Shown: positions 24,265 to 34,455 of the stretch, piece after piece
Layout: the number at the start of each line of letters is the position of its first letter
Numbering within the stretch: the first letter of the stretch is position 1
Origin: Nitrospirota bacterium
GTDB taxonomy: Bacteria > Nitrospirota > Thermodesulfovibrionia > Thermodesulfovibrionales > UBA6898
Direction: 5' to 3'
DNA: 64,000 bases
Assembly: GCA_021825365.1 (NCBI GenBank)
Contig: JAKAHR010000011.1
Span: 43,737 to 107,736, forward strand
Translations under genes and position numbers: made by a program
Notes under the pieces: model-generated
The model's input: only the letters and a program-made list of their open reading frames with translations
What the model was told of the DNA's origin: nothing
Database searches by the model: none

Positions 24265-26649
24265 ATGGCTGAGGCGGAAAAAAACGCTGAAGAGAAGGAA
24301 GTTCAGATCCCGGACAATCTGCCGATATTGCCCGTGCGGGACATTGTCGTTTTTCCCTACATGATCATCCCCCTGTTTGTCGGCAGGGAGGTCTCGATAA
24401 AGGCTATAGATTACGCGCTGAGCGGCAACAGGATGATCCTCCTCCTGACCCAGAAGGACCTGAGTATCGAAAACCCGACGACCGACGATCTCTACCGGGT
24501 CGGCACCGTCGGCATGGTCATGCGTATGCTGAAACTCCCGGACGGGAGGGTGAAGATCCTGGTGCAGGGACTCGCCAAGGCGCGGGTGAAGAAGTTCGGC
24601 AAACCGGACGAGTTCTTCTCGGCCGATATCGAGAGGATCGAGGAGATTAAGCCCCATACCCTGTCGATCGAGGAGGAGGCGCAGATCAGGACGGTCAAGG
24701 AGCAGCTGGACAAGGCGGTCTCCTACGGGAAGACGATCCTCCCGGACATCATGGTGGTGATCGAGAATATGGATGACCCCGGCCGCCTCGCGGACCTCGT
24801 CGCCTCGAACCTCGGGCTGAAGGCCGAGCAGGCTCAGGAGATCATCGAGATAGGCGACCCGGTGGAGCGGCTCAAGAAGGTGAGCGATATCCTGAACCGG
24901 GAGATCGAACTGCTCATCGTGCAGCAGAAGATCCAGACAGAGGCCCGGGGCGAGATCGACAAGACCCAGCGGGAATATTTCCTCAGGGAACAGCTCAAGG
25001 CGATCCAGAAAGAGCTGGGCGATATCGACGAGCGCGCCGAGGAGGTCAGGGAATTCAGGAAGAAGATCGACGAGGCGAAGATGCCGGAAAAGGTCCTGAA
25101 GGAGGCTGAAAAGCAGCTCAAGCGGATCGAGAAGATGCACCCGGACAGCGCCGAGGCCGCTACGATCAGGACATACCTCGACTGGCTCGTGGAACTGCCG
25201 TGGTCGAAGAGCACGAAGGACAACCTCGACATCAAGCTGGCCAAGAAGGTGCTCAACGATGACCATTATGACCTCGAAAAGGTGAAGGAGCGCATCCTCG
25301 AATACCTGAGCGTCAGGAAGCTGAAGGAGAAGATGAAGGGGCCGATCCTCTGTTTCATCGGACCGCCCGGCGTCGGCAAGACGTCGCTGGGCCGCTCGAT
25401 AGCCCGCTCACTCGGCAGGGAGTTTGTGCGCATGTCCCTCGGGGGAGTCCGCGACGAGGCGGAGATCAGGGGACACCGCAGGACGTATGTCGGTGCGCTG
25501 CCGGGGAGGATCATCCAGGGCATCAAGCAGGCCGGCACGAACAACCCGGTCTTCATGCTGGACGAGATCGACAAGATCGGCATGGACTTCAGGGGCGACC
25601 CCTCGTCGGCTCTGCTCGAGGTGCTCGACCCTGAGCAGAATTTCTCCTTTGCGGACCACTACCTGGCGGTGCCCTTTGACCTGACGAACGTCATGTTCAT
25701 CACCACCGGCAACCTCGCCGACACCATCCCCAGCCCCCTGAGGGATAGGATGGAGATCATCTATCTTTCGGGATATACCACGGAGGAGAAACTCGGCATC
25801 GCCAGGAAGTATCTCCTGCCGAAACAGCTCGAGGAGCACGGCCTGACGAGCAAGATACTCGAAACCACCGACGAGGCGCTGGAACTGCTGATATCCCAGT
25901 ACACGAGGGAGGCGGGCGTCAGGAACCTCGAGAGGGAGATCGCGAACCTCTGCCGCAAAGTCGCCCGGAGGATAGCGGAGGGCAAGGACAAGGAGTTCAA
26001 GATAGAGGTAAAGAACCTCCAGAGTTTTCTCGGGGTCCCGAAGTTCCTCCCTGAGGAGGAGATGGAATATGACGAGGTGGGGGTATCCACCGGGCTCGCC
26101 TGGACGGAGTCCGGAGGCGACATCATCTACATCGAGGCTACGACGATGATGGGGAAGGGCAGTCTCACCCTTACCGGCCAGCTGGGAGACGTCATGAAGG
26201 AATCGGCCCAGGCCGCCCTCAGCTATGTGCGGTCCAAGGCGACGGAGCTGGGGATCAAGGAGGACGTCTTCTCGAAACTCGACATCCACGTGCATGTACC
26301 GGCCGGGGCGATCCCCAAGGACGGGCCCTCTGCGGGCATAACCATAGCGACTGCCCTGGCGTCCGTGCTGACCGGCATGCCGGTGAACAAGAACATCGCG
26401 ATGACCGGGGAAGTGACCCTCCGCGGAAGGGTCCTGCCGATCGGCGGGCTCAAGGAAAAGACCCTCGCCGCCAAGAGGATGGGCATCCGGAAGGTGATCA
26501 TCCCCAAACGGAACAAGAAGGACCTCGAGGAGATACCGAAGTATATCAAGAAGGACATGGAATTCGTGTATGCGGAAACGATGGACCAGGTGCTGAAGGT
26601 CGCCCTCAAGAACCCCAAGAAGGCTGAAAAGAAGACGAAGAAGCGGTGA
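24265..26649 (+). CDS. lon: ATP-dependent protease Lon
   Basis: Lon degrades misfolded and regulatory proteins. The 794-residue protein has the N domain ([20 protein letters not shown]), a coiled-coil linker, the AAA+ module with Walker [10 protein letters not shown] and Walker [12 protein letters not shown], and the C-terminal protease domain with catalytic Ser689 in GPSAGI and the downstream lysine in the [11 protein letters not shown] region. Its length is normal. The leader contains an inverted repeat at 24229-24253. Confidence 0.97.
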   Translation: MAEAEKNAEEKEVQIPDNLPILPVRDIVVFPYMIIPLFVGREVSIKAIDYALSGNRMILLLTQKDLSIENPTTDDLYRVGTVGMVMRMLKLPDGRVKILVQGLAKARVKKFGKPDEFFSADIERIEEIKPHTLSIEEEAQIRTVKEQLDKAVSYGKTILPDIMVVIENMDDPGRLADLVASNLGLKAEQAQEIIEIGDPVERLKKVSDILNREIELLIVQQKIQTEARGEIDKTQREYFLREQLKAIQKELGDIDERAEEVREFRKKIDEAKMPEKVLKEAEKQLKRIEKMHPDSAEAATIRTYLDWLVELPWSKSTKDNLDIKLAKKVLNDDHYDLEKVKERILEYLSVRKLKEKMKGPILCFIGPPGVGKTSLGRSIARSLGREFVRMSLGGVRDEAEIRGHRRTYVGALPGRIIQGIKQAGTNNPVFMLDEIDKIGMDFRGDPSSALLEVLDPEQNFSFADHYLAVPFDLTNVMFITTGNLADTIPSPLRDRMEIIYLSGYTTEEKLGIARKYLLPKQLEEHGLTSKILETTDEALELLISQYTREAGVRNLEREIANLCRKVARRIAEGKDKEFKIEVKNLQSFLGVPKFLPEEEMEYDEVGVSTGLAWTESGGDIIYIEATTMMGKGSLTLTGQLGDVMKESAQAALSYVRSKATELGIKEDVFSKLDIHVHVPAGAIPKDGPSAGITIATALASVLTGMPVNKNIAMTGEVTLRGRVLPIGGLKEKTLAAKRMGIRKVIIPKRNKKDLEEIPKYIKKDMEFVYAETMDQVLKVALKNPKKAEKKTKKR

Positions 26650-26677
26650 CCATGGGTGTAGCTCCCCGCATACGCCC

Positions 26678-27670
26678 ATGAAGCTCGCCGGCATCGGGGA
26701 ACTCCCTCTGCTGGAGAAACTGAGGGACCGCTTTTCCCGGAACAAGGCCGGCATCCTCCTGGGCATCGGTGATGACGCTGCAGCGATACGGCCTTCGGCC
26801 CTGCCCCTCCTGCTTACCACGGACATGATGGTGGGGGGGGTGCATTTCGACCTCTCCTACACAACGCCGTACCAGGTCGGGTTCAAGCTGGTGACCGTCA
26901 ATGTGAGCGATATCTATGCGATGGGCGGGACCCCGCAGTACCTGCTCCTTGACTTCGGAGCACCCGGGACGATGGAGATGAAGTCCTTCACCCGCCTCTT
27001 CGACGGGGTCGAGGATGCGATGAGGCTCTACGGAGTTTCGCTGGTGGGAGGAGACATCTCGTCGGCCGGAGAACTCGTCCTGTCGGCAACGGTTGTCGGG
27101 CGCGGAGAAAAGGTCCTGCGCCGGTCCGGAGCACGTGCGGGAGACCGCATCTACGTGACCGGGCATCTCGGCGATTCCGCATGTGGACACGCGCTGCTGA
27201 AGAAGATGAAGAGACCGATTGAAATCGAAAGAGGAAAGAAGATGCTGTTGCCCCGCCTTCCCTGGAGTGTGATCAGGCCGCTTGTCGCGAGGCATCTCCT
27301 GCCGACCGCGGTCAGGCCGGGAAGATATGTTGCCGCGGCATCGGCGATGATGGACATCAGCGACGGACTCCTCATCGACCTTTCCCGGCTGTGCAGGGAA
27401 AGCGGCGTCGGCGCGGTGGTGTATGAGGAGGGCATCCCTGTCTCCGATGAGCTGCGGGCGGCCTCGGCATATCTTCGCAGGGACCCCCTTGAATTTGCGG
27501 CCGCGGGCGGCGAGGATTATGAACTGCTCTTTACATCGCCCCGTCGCGGAGTTGCCGGCGCCTTCTGCGTCGGCGAGATCACGGAACGGGGGTTGATGAT
27601 GAAGGACAGGCAGGGCAGGGTGAGAAAGATTTCCGCAAGGGGTTACCGGCACTTTGGCATTCAGGGATAA
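26678..27670 (+). CDS. thiL: Thiamine-monophosphate kinase
   Basis: ThiL phosphorylates thiamine monophosphate to thiamine pyrophosphate. The 330-residue ATP-grasp-like PurM-fold enzyme shows GIGDDAAAI, the metal-binding TTDMMVGGVHFDL, NVSDIYAMGGTPQYLL, GGDISS and SDGLLIDLSRLC. The end overlaps the DUF2062 gene by 17 bp. Its start is 28 bp after lon. Confidence 0.93.
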   Translation: MKLAGIGELPLLEKLRDRFSRNKAGILLGIGDDAAAIRPSALPLLLTTDMMVGGVHFDLSYTTPYQVGFKLVTVNVSDIYAMGGTPQYLLLDFGAPGTMEMKSFTRLFDGVEDAMRLYGVSLVGGDISSAGELVLSATVVGRGEKVLRRSGARAGDRIYVTGHLGDSACGHALLKKMKRPIEIERGKKMLLPRLPWSVIRPLVARHLLPTAVRPGRYVAAASAMMDISDGLLIDLSRLCRESGVGAVVYEEGIPVSDELRAASAYLRRDPLEFAAAGGEDYELLFTSPRRGVAGAFCVGEITERGLMMKDRQGRVRKISARGYRHFGIQG

Positions 27671-28082
27671 GATCAGTCAGATACTTTCGATCAGGGAATC
27701 GCCGCATCGCATCGCGCTCGCATTCAGCGTCGGCATCTTCATCGGCATGTCGCCGCTCCTGGGCATACACACCCTCCTGGGCATCGCGGTCGCCTGGCAG
27801 TTCAGGCTCAACAAGCTCGTCACCCTCGTCGGCGTTTACGTGACGAACCCCTGGACGATCATCCCCATCTACACCTTTGGTACGTGGCTGGGGGCCAAAC
27901 TCCTGGGCGTTCGTCATCTGCTGCCGGACATCGACTGGTCTCACCTTACCTTCATGGGTTTTATCAATGATTTCCGCCACCTTCTCATGCCCTTTGTCGT
28001 CGGAACGACCTTTGTCGGCACGATTTCGGCGATTGCCGGTTACGCCCTTATCTACCATTCGGTGAAGAAGGCCCGTGGGTAA
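27654..28082 (+). CDS. DUF2062 membrane protein
   Basis: A 142-residue protein with three hydrophobic segments and the DUF2062 landmarks SPHRIALAFSVGIFIGMSP (amphipathic then membrane helix), NPWTIIPIYTFG and a C-terminal membrane helix. Function unknown. TTG 27654 is the only start that keeps the conserved N-terminus and lies inside thiL, so translational coupling is likely. Its end overlaps the rimO start by 8 bp. Confidence 0.75.
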   Translation: MAFRDKISQILSIRESPHRIALAFSVGIFIGMSPLLGIHTLLGIAVAWQFRLNKLVTLVGVYVTNPWTIIPIYTFGTWLGAKLLGVRHLLPDIDWSHLTFMGFINDFRHLLMPFVVGTTFVGTISAIAGYALIYHSVKKARG

Positions 28083-29349
28083 GGCGCACCTCCTCAGCCT
28101 CGGCTGCCCCAAGAACCTCGTTGACTCGGAAAAGCTCCTCAAGAGGATGAGCGAAGAGGGTATCCATTACTCGTCCAACCCCGAGGAATCGGATATTATC
28201 CTCGTGAACACCTGCGGCTTCATCGAGGAGGCGAAGAGAGAATCGATCGGGGAGATACTGAAGGCGGCTGCACTGAAGAAGAAGGGACGCCGCAAGAAGC
28301 TCGTCGTCTTCGGCTGTCTCGCCAAGCGGTCCGGGGCAGAGCTGAAGAAGGAGATCCCGGAGATCGATGCTATCTGGGGAGTCGGAGACGAAGATGCCAT
28401 CCTCCGGTTCTGCAGCAGGCAGGTCGAGGCGTCGGCCGAATCCGGCTGCGACCGGTTTGTCGAGACGCCGTATGCTTACCTGAAGGTCGCCGAGGGATGC
28501 GACCGCGCCTGTTCCTATTGCGTTATTCCCGGCATCCGGGGAACATATAAGAGCAGAAGCCCGGAAGAGGTGCTTGCAGAGGCGGAGGCTCTCGTCAGGT
28601 CCGGCAGGAAGGAACTCATCCTCGTCGCGCAGGACATCACCTCCTACGGCAGGGACCTCGGCGGCTATCCGCTGTCCCGCCTCCTGGGGGAAATGGCGTC
28701 CCTTGAAGGCGATTTCTGGATACGCCTTCTCTACCTGTACCCCGCTGCGATCGACGATCAGCTCCTCGAGACGATTGCCGCGCAGGAGAAGATCTGCAAC
28801 TACATAGACATGCCCCTGCAGCACACCGAGGGAAGGATACTGAAACTCATGGGAAGGGGCGGAAACTCCGGCGTCTTCAGAAGACTGATCAGGCGCATCA
28901 GGGAGATCGTCCCTGCTGTTGCGATACGTACGACGTTTATTACGGGTTTTCCGCAGGAGACGGAGGAGGAATTCAGCGCGATGCTGGCATTTATCGGAGA
29001 GATGCAGTTTGAACGGCTCGGCGCCTTCACGTATTCCCGCGAGGAGGGGTCCGCCGCGTATCGATTGAAGGGGCAGGTCCCGAAGCGGATGAAGGAGAAC
29101 CGGCGCGACCGCATGATGGAGGCGCAGTCCGCAATCTCCCTCCGAAAGAATGAGGCCCTGCTCGGGAAGACCCTGCGGTCGATCGTGGATGAGGTCGAGG
29201 ATGTTGCGATAGCCCGGCTCTATTCCCAGGCCCCGGAGATCGACGGCGTCGTCTTTATCGAGACGAGGGATGTCATGAAGGGCGAATTCGTCAACGTGCG
29301 CATCACGGGTGCGTATGATTACGATCTGAAGGGGGTAGTGGAAGGATGA
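28075..29349 (+). CDS. rimO: Ribosomal protein S12 methylthiotransferase RimO
   Basis: RimO adds a methylthio group to an aspartate of ribosomal protein S12. The 424-residue protein has an N-terminal UPF0004 domain (LSLGCPKNLVDSEKLL, NTCGFIEEAK and a third Cys in FGCLAKR), a radical SAM core with CDRACSYC, and a C-terminal TRAM domain. Three N-terminal and three core cysteines bind two clusters. The GTG start at 28075 overlaps DUF2062; the end overlaps the site-2 protease gene by four bases. Confidence 0.94.
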   Translation: MGKAHLLSLGCPKNLVDSEKLLKRMSEEGIHYSSNPEESDIILVNTCGFIEEAKRESIGEILKAAALKKKGRRKKLVVFGCLAKRSGAELKKEIPEIDAIWGVGDEDAILRFCSRQVEASAESGCDRFVETPYAYLKVAEGCDRACSYCVIPGIRGTYKSRSPEEVLAEAEALVRSGRKELILVAQDITSYGRDLGGYPLSRLLGEMASLEGDFWIRLLYLYPAAIDDQLLETIAAQEKICNYIDMPLQHTEGRILKLMGRGGNSGVFRRLIRRIREIVPAVAIRTTFITGFPQETEEEFSAMLAFIGEMQFERLGAFTYSREEGSAAYRLKGQVPKRMKENRRDRMMEAQSAISLRKNEALLGKTLRSIVDEVEDVAIARLYSQAPEIDGVVFIETRDVMKGEFVNVRITGAYDYDLKGVVEG

Positions 29350-30179
29350 AGAAGGTCCCGGTGGTGCACATCGTCCTCTTTGTCCTCACCTTCTTTTCGA
29401 CCCTGGTGGTGGGAGCGCTTCACGATGGAGTCGACATCTTCAAAGACCCTTTTGGCTTATACAGGGGACTTCCCTTCTCGGTGACGCTGCTTTGTATCCT
29501 CCTGTCGCATGAGTTGTCCCACTACCTGCTGTCGAGAAGGCACCGGGTCGAGGCGACGCTTCCCTACTTCATCCCCGCGCCGACACTCTTCGGCACACTC
29601 GGGGCGTTTATCAAGATGAAGTCCCCCATAGAGACCCGCAACGCTCTCATGGATATCGGAGCCTCAGGGCCTATCGCCGGTTTCGTGCTTTCGGTTGCAG
29701 CTACGGCCGCCGGGCTCTTCTTCTCGAAGGTCGTCCAGGTGCAGCCGACGGAAGGCATGATCACCCTCGGGGATTCACTGCTCTTCAGGGGATTGTCGTG
29801 GGTGATCCTGGGGAACATTCCCCAGAACCATGATGTATTTCTCCATCCCGTTGCCCTGGCGGGGTGGATCGGATTCTTTGTCACTTCGATCAACCTCCTG
29901 CCGATCGGCCAACTGGACGGCGGTCATATAGCGTATGCCCTTTTGGGCGAGCGGCATGCCTTCCTGTCGAAGATCCTGGCCGGAGTGATGGCTGCGATGG
30001 GGCTTTTTGTCTGGGAGGGCTGGATCGTCTGGGCGGTGCTGCTCGTTCTCCTCGGACTGAGGCACCCGCCCATCTTCTATCCCGAGATCCCCCTCGATCC
30101 GCTCCGTCGGAAGATAGGCTGGGTGAGTCTCATCATCTTCATCCTCACCTTCACGCCGGTTCCGATCACGGTCGCGTAG
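29346..30179 (+). CDS. Site-2 protease family (M50) membrane metalloprotease
   Basis: A 277-residue polytopic protein with the zinc-binding HELSH motif (in LSHELSHYLLSRR) and the distal aspartate motif LPIGQLDGGH. This order defines the M50 intramembrane proteases, which cleave membrane-bound regulators or signal peptides. Between them are PYFIPAPTLFGTLGAFI (the PTG-loop-like substrate region) and ASGPIAGFVLS. No PDZ domain is present. A strong bidirectional terminator follows. Confidence 0.9.
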   Translation: MKKVPVVHIVLFVLTFFSTLVVGALHDGVDIFKDPFGLYRGLPFSVTLLCILLSHELSHYLLSRRHRVEATLPYFIPAPTLFGTLGAFIKMKSPIETRNALMDIGASGPIAGFVLSVAATAAGLFFSKVVQVQPTEGMITLGDSLLFRGLSWVILGNIPQNHDVFLHPVALAGWIGFFVTSINLLPIGQLDGGHIAYALLGERHAFLSKILAGVMAAMGLFVWEGWIVWAVLLVLLGLRHPPIFYPEIPLDPLRRKIGWVSLIIFILTFTPVPITVA

Positions 30180-30181
30180 CA

Positions 30182-30218
30182 AACAAAGAGGGGCGCACAA
30201 TGTGCGCCCCTCTTTGTT
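30182..30218. terminator. Bidirectional terminator between convergent genes
   Basis: Two 18-bp arms (30182-30199 and 30201-30218) are perfectly complementary around one central base. The arms start AACAAAGAGGGG, so the plus transcript ends in a CTCTTTGTT tract and the minus transcript likewise. It serves the site-2 protease gene and the FadL-type gene. Confidence 0.92.
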
Positions 30219-30236
30219 GCCTTGCAACCGAAATAC

Positions 30237-31502
30237 CTAGAATCTCCAGGTGATCCCGAAATCGATGCTGTTTTCCTGCAGGTCCGCCTCGATGGAGACG
30301 GGGACCGCTGCAAAGCCGCCCTTGCCGTCGGGGAAGGCCGCTGTCCCTGTTTCTCTGACCGTCTTCTTGAAGGCATGGGTGAAGCCCAGGTCAAGGGAGA
30401 CGCTCCTGGTGAGCTGATACCCGAGTCCGACGGTTGCGTGGGTCTGGACGACAGCCGGGAAGCCGGCTACCCTCAGCACCTCGTACTGAAACGGCGGGAC
30501 GAGCTTGCCCTGCACATCAACCGGCGGCGTCGATGCATCGAGGGCGTTGATCTTCACCGGGTTGTTGGCGTAATTCACGCCGGCCCGCAGGGCGATCTTC
30601 GGGTCAGGACGGTACTGTACGCCGAGGGCCCAGACCCACTGGTTCTTCCAGCCGAAATCCTTGTACCCGGTCGCATCCGCCCAGTTGACCCACTTGACGT
30701 TTGTTTCGATCAGCAGTTTGCCGGGTGTCGGCTCGACGGAGACACCGAGGCCGACGGTCTGGGGGCTCTCGAGCTTCAGATCATCCAGTGTCGTGCTGCC
30801 GAAGGCCGCGTCGAAATTCGCCACGCGTTTGTGTTTGATCTGCTGCGGGCTTACGTACGTTGCGCCGAACTGAAACGGTCCGGTCTTGTAGATGGCGCCG
30901 AGCTGCGCTCCGATGCCGAAGCCGGAGGACGTGCCGTGCTCCAGGTCGAGGGCGCCGTAGTTCACATGGATCGCCGCTCCGATCGAGAAGTTCGGGTTCA
31001 CGAGGTACGCGAGGTTCGGCGCGAATTTCATGACCTGCAGGTTCGTATAGACCGCCTGGTTGCCGGGAGTAGAGGGGTCGAGGTCGAACTTGTCGCGGTA
31101 GTCGACGCCCAGGCCGGAGACGCCGTAGGCGGCGAGGCCGAAGCGCAGGTTCGGCGAAATGGGAGAGGAGATGCCGATGGCCGGGATGATAAAGATGTCC
31201 GAGTTGCTGCGCTGTGTCCCGGTATCAAGGCCGGGCATGGTTATGCGCGTATGGGCGGTAGGCATGAAGATGGTGCCTGAGAAATCGAAACCGGAGCCAG
31301 GGCAATAGGGGCCGAAACACATGGCAGCCGGGTTCGAGAAGACGGCGCTGATCGAGTCCTGCGGAGAGGCGATGCCGACTCCGCCCATGGCGCGGGAGAC
31401 CGGGCCGATGCTGATGAGATTGTCCCCGTTGGTCGCTGACGAGACCCCGGAGAGGGAGACGAGGAAAAGCAGGGCAAACAGGACGGGCAAAGCTCTTTTC
31501 AT
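30237..31502 (-). CDS. OmpP1/FadL-family outer-membrane transporter
   Basis: A 421-residue exported beta-barrel protein with a clear signal peptide (MKRALPVLFALLFLVSLSGV, cleavage after SSA), the conserved hatch start ISIGPVSRAMGGVGIASPQD and the NPAAM motif. The C-terminus ends in a beta strand with terminal phenylalanine (FGITWRF), as expected for BAM recognition. FadL proteins let hydrophobic compounds such as fatty acids or aromatics cross the outer membrane. Two extra cysteines in FGPYCPG are unusual but may form a local disulfide with C near it. Confidence 0.9.
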   Translation of the reverse strand: MKRALPVLFALLFLVSLSGVSSATNGDNLISIGPVSRAMGGVGIASPQDSISAVFSNPAAMCFGPYCPGSGFDFSGTIFMPTAHTRITMPGLDTGTQRSNSDIFIIPAIGISSPISPNLRFGLAAYGVSGLGVDYRDKFDLDPSTPGNQAVYTNLQVMKFAPNLAYLVNPNFSIGAAIHVNYGALDLEHGTSSGFGIGAQLGAIYKTGPFQFGATYVSPQQIKHKRVANFDAAFGSTTLDDLKLESPQTVGLGVSVEPTPGKLLIETNVKWVNWADATGYKDFGWKNQWVWALGVQYRPDPKIALRAGVNYANNPVKINALDASTPPVDVQGKLVPPFQYEVLRVAGFPAVVQTHATVGLGYQLTRSVSLDLGFTHAFKKTVRETGTAAFPDGKGGFAAVPVSIEADLQENSIDFGITWRF

Positions 31503-31716
31503 GAAAAACCTCCTTTGGGACAGGTATTGGAGCAGGGACGGTAAAACCGGCGCACCGCTCCCTTTTTGGATATCCGGCAGAATGAGAAGAGAGTATTCAT
31601 CACTGATCGACCCATTGTATCACAGAAGTGCTTTGACTGAAAACGCAACAGCCGCAAATCCGGGCAGGACCACTCCCTGTGCCGCCACCCGCGGCTGCCC
31701 CTGATTACCGGCGATA

Positions 31717-31725
31717 TGGTATACT
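31717..31725 (+). promoter_or_regulatory. Extended -10 promoter of rplI-dnaB (TGG-TATACT)
   Basis: TG 31717-31718, G, TATACT 31720-31725, 34 bp before the rplI ATG. Confidence 0.5.
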
Positions 31726-31759
31726 TAATAGAAATTTTACCTGCCAAGGAGATTGCCTC

Positions 31760-32203
31760 ATGAAAGTTTTTCTTAAAGAAGAAGTCAAGAGCCTCGGGAA
31801 GATGGGGGATGTGGTGAACGTCGCCGATGGCTACGCGAGGAACTTTTTGTTCCCCAAGAAGCTTGCAGTAGAGGCGAATACCAAGAATATCAAGGAGTTC
31901 GAGCATCATAAGAAGGCTATCCTCGAAAAGGCGGCCAAGATCAGGGACACGGCGAAGCTGACCGCAGACAAGCTCTCCTCCGTCTCCCTCACGATTAAGG
32001 CAAAGGCGGGCGAGGAGGACAGGCTCTTCGGTTCTGTCACGACCATGGACATCGCCGAGGCGCTCAAGGCCGAAGGGTACGACGTCGACAGGAAGAAGAT
32101 CAGCCTCGATGAGCCGATCAAGCGGCTCGGGAGCTATACGGTCGAGGTTAAGGTGCACTCTGATGTGGCGGCATCCATAAAGGTGAACGTCATTCAGGAA
32201 TAA
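31760..32203 (+). CDS. rplI: 50S ribosomal protein L9
   Basis: L9 is a structural protein of the large ribosomal subunit. The 147 residues begin MKVFLKEEVKSLGKMGDVVN and contain the rRNA-binding signature GYARNFLFPKKLAVEA, then the long helix and the C-terminal domain. ATG 31760 has AAGGAGAT 7 bp upstream; the ORF upstream of it is not conserved. It is followed 12 bp later by dnaB. Confidence 0.97.
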   Translation: MKVFLKEEVKSLGKMGDVVNVADGYARNFLFPKKLAVEANTKNIKEFEHHKKAILEKAAKIRDTAKLTADKLSSVSLTIKAKAGEEDRLFGSVTTMDIAEALKAEGYDVDRKKISLDEPIKRLGSYTVEVKVHSDVAASIKVNVIQE

Positions 32204-32215
32204 AGCAGTTCAGGC

Positions 32216-33586
32216 ATGAAGGAAACTGAATCATCCATCGACAAACTCCCCCCCCAGAGCGTCGAGGCGGAGCAGTCTGTTCTCGGCGCCATCCTGATCG
32301 ATAACGGTGCACTCATGACCGCCCTGGAACTCATCGGGGCGGACGATTTCTACCGGGAATCCCACCGCAGGATCTTCCATGCGATGACCGAGCTCTTTGA
32401 CAAGAGCGAGCCGATCGACATCATCACCATGACCGAGCACCTCGGACGCAAGAACGAGCTGGAGACGGTCGGAGGCGGCCAGTACCTCGCATCCCTTGCC
32501 GCGATGATCCCCACGGCAGCAAACATAAAGTACCACTCCAAGATCATCCGTGAAAAGGCGATGCTGCGGGGGCTGCTCCGCTCCGTCACGGACATCGCAC
32601 GCTCGGTCTACGACAGCGAGCTCGACCCGGAAGAGCTGATCGATTTTGCGGAAAAGACGGTCTTCGATATATCCGACAAGCGGATCAAGACCTCTTTTTC
32701 GACCCTGAAGTCCGTCATCAAGGACAGCTTCCAGATGATCGAACAGCTGTATGACCGGAAGGAGACGGTCACCGGCGTGCCTTCCGGCTTCAAGGACCTC
32801 GACGAGATGACGACCGGCTTCCAGAAGAGCGACCTGATCATCATCGGCGGCAGGCCCTCGATGGGCAAGACCGCCTTCAGCCTCAACATCGCCCAGCATG
32901 TGGGGGTCGAGATGAAGGAGCCTGTCGCGGTATTCAGCCTGGAAATGGCGAAGGAACAGCTCGCCTTCCGGATGCTCTGCTCCGAGGCGATGGTCGATTC
33001 GAACAGCGTGCGGAAGGGCTTCATCAGGAAGGACGACTGGCACAAGCTCACCAGCGCCGCCGGAAAACTGGCGGAGGCGCCGATCTTCATCGACGACTCC
33101 TCGGCGATCACCATCCTCGAGATGCGCGCAAAGGCCCGGCGACTGAAGGCCGAGCACGGGCTAAGCCTCGTGGTTGTGGATTATCTTCAGCTGATGCGGG
33201 GCAGAGGCAACGCCGAGCGCCGCGAACAGGAGATATCCGAGATATCCCGCTCGCTGAAGGCTCTTGCGAAGGAACTGCGGGTGCCCGTCATCGCCCTCAG
33301 TCAGCTCAACCGCGGCGTCGAGACGAGGAGCGGAGAGAAGAGGCCGACCCTTGCGGACCTGCGGGAGTCCGGGGCTATCGAGCAGGACGCTGATGTGATA
33401 CTATTCCTCTACAGGGACGAGGTCTACAACAAGGACCGGCAGGACAACAAGGGGAAGGCAGAGATCATCGTCTCCAAGCAGAGGAACGGACCGACAGGCA
33501 GCGTATTTCTGACCTTCCTCTCGAATTGTACGAGGTTCACGGAATATACGGACAGGGAATACCGCGAGGTGGAAGACTCTTTTTAG
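32216..33586 (+). CDS. dnaB: Replicative DNA helicase DnaB
   Basis: The hexameric 5'-3' helicase of the replication fork. The 456-residue protein has the N-terminal DnaB domain (PPQSVEAEQSVLGAILID) and the RecA-like C-terminal domain with Walker A GGRPSMGKTAFSLN, Walker B LVVVDYLQLM and the arginine-finger region NGPTG. No intein is present. The rplI-dnaB pairing is conserved in many bacteria. Confidence 0.97.
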   Translation: MKETESSIDKLPPQSVEAEQSVLGAILIDNGALMTALELIGADDFYRESHRRIFHAMTELFDKSEPIDIITMTEHLGRKNELETVGGGQYLASLAAMIPTAANIKYHSKIIREKAMLRGLLRSVTDIARSVYDSELDPEELIDFAEKTVFDISDKRIKTSFSTLKSVIKDSFQMIEQLYDRKETVTGVPSGFKDLDEMTTGFQKSDLIIIGGRPSMGKTAFSLNIAQHVGVEMKEPVAVFSLEMAKEQLAFRMLCSEAMVDSNSVRKGFIRKDDWHKLTSAAGKLAEAPIFIDDSSAITILEMRAKARRLKAEHGLSLVVVDYLQLMRGRGNAERREQEISEISRSLKALAKELRVPVIALSQLNRGVETRSGEKRPTLADLRESGAIEQDADVILFLYRDEVYNKDRQDNKGKAEIIVSKQRNGPTGSVFLTFLSNCTRFTEYTDREYREVEDSF

Positions 33587-33613
33587 CGATCTTCCGCGCT
33601 CCAGGGAGGTGCG

Positions 33614-34417
33614 ATGCGCAGGGCCCCCGCTGTTGCAGGACAATTCTACCACGCCGCGAGAGAGCGTCTTATCAGCCAGGTCGATGAGTATGTCGACAGG
33701 AACGCCCCCCGGGAGGACTGCCTCGGCATCGTATCTCCCCACGCGGGGCTGCTCTACTCAGGGGCCGTGGCCGGCGCGGTCTATTCTTCGATAAAGTTTC
33801 CGAAGACCTTTCTCCTCCTCGGGCCGAACCACACGCGCCTCGGCTCCCGCCTCTCCCTCATGGAAAGCGGCGAATGGGAGATACCCACCGGCGTCTTCTC
33901 CATCGACACGAGGCTCGCCGGAAAGATCATGCAGAACTGCCCCGCGGTCTCCCGCGACTCGCAGGCCCACCTCTTCGAACACTCCCTCGAGGTGCAGTTG
34001 CCCTTTATCGCCTGCTTTTCCGGAGATGTCCGGATCGTCCCCCTGGCGATGCAGAGCGCTACCGTCGAGGAGTGCCTGGAGCTGGGAGAAGGGATAGCGG
34101 CAGCGGTTAAGGCGGTGGATTATCCGGTGGTGATCGTCGCCAGCTCGGACATGAGCCATTACCTGCCGGACAAGGTTGCACGCGCAAAGGACCGTTATGC
34201 GATAGACCGCATGCTCGCTCTCGACCCGAAGGGGCTCTATGAGACCGTGCGACGGGAACAGATAACCATGTGCGGTTATCTCCCGGCGACCGTCATGCTG
34301 GCGGCGGCGAAGCTGCTGGGCGCCGGGTCCGCTCGTCTCGTGCGGTACGCTACCTCGGGGGACGTAAGCGGCGATTACGAGAGCGTCGTCGGCTATGCGG
34401 GGATCGTTGTCCGGTAG
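33614..34417 (+). CDS. AmmeMemoRadiSam system protein B (Memo-like)
   Basis: The 267-residue protein belongs to the Memo family, related to extradiol dioxygenases: RRAPAVAGQFYHA at the start, HAGLLYSGAVAGAVY, LLGPNHTR, EHSLEVQLPF and ASSDMSHYLP contain the conserved histidines. In many prokaryotes it is encoded with an AMMECR1 protein and a radical SAM enzyme; neither is in this window. The system's reaction is unknown. Confidence 0.9.
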   Translation: MRRAPAVAGQFYHAARERLISQVDEYVDRNAPREDCLGIVSPHAGLLYSGAVAGAVYSSIKFPKTFLLLGPNHTRLGSRLSLMESGEWEIPTGVFSIDTRLAGKIMQNCPAVSRDSQAHLFEHSLEVQLPFIACFSGDVRIVPLAMQSATVEECLELGEGIAAAVKAVDYPVVIVASSDMSHYLPDKVARAKDRYAIDRMLALDPKGLYETVRREQITMCGYLPATVMLAAAKLLGAGSARLVRYATSGDVSGDYESVVGYAGIVVR

Positions 34418-34455
34418 GGGCGGAGCATCCAGGGCACACTAACGCCGGGGCGAAC

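Noticed and set aside
25408..26826. 472-codon antisense frame opposite lon
   Set aside because: Lies entirely against a highly conserved gene; composition typical of an antisense shadow.
34270..34455. 62-codon N-terminal extension of the OmpR-type regulator
   Set aside because: Overlaps the Memo gene out of frame and is Arg-rich without similarity; the receiver begins at ATG 34456.
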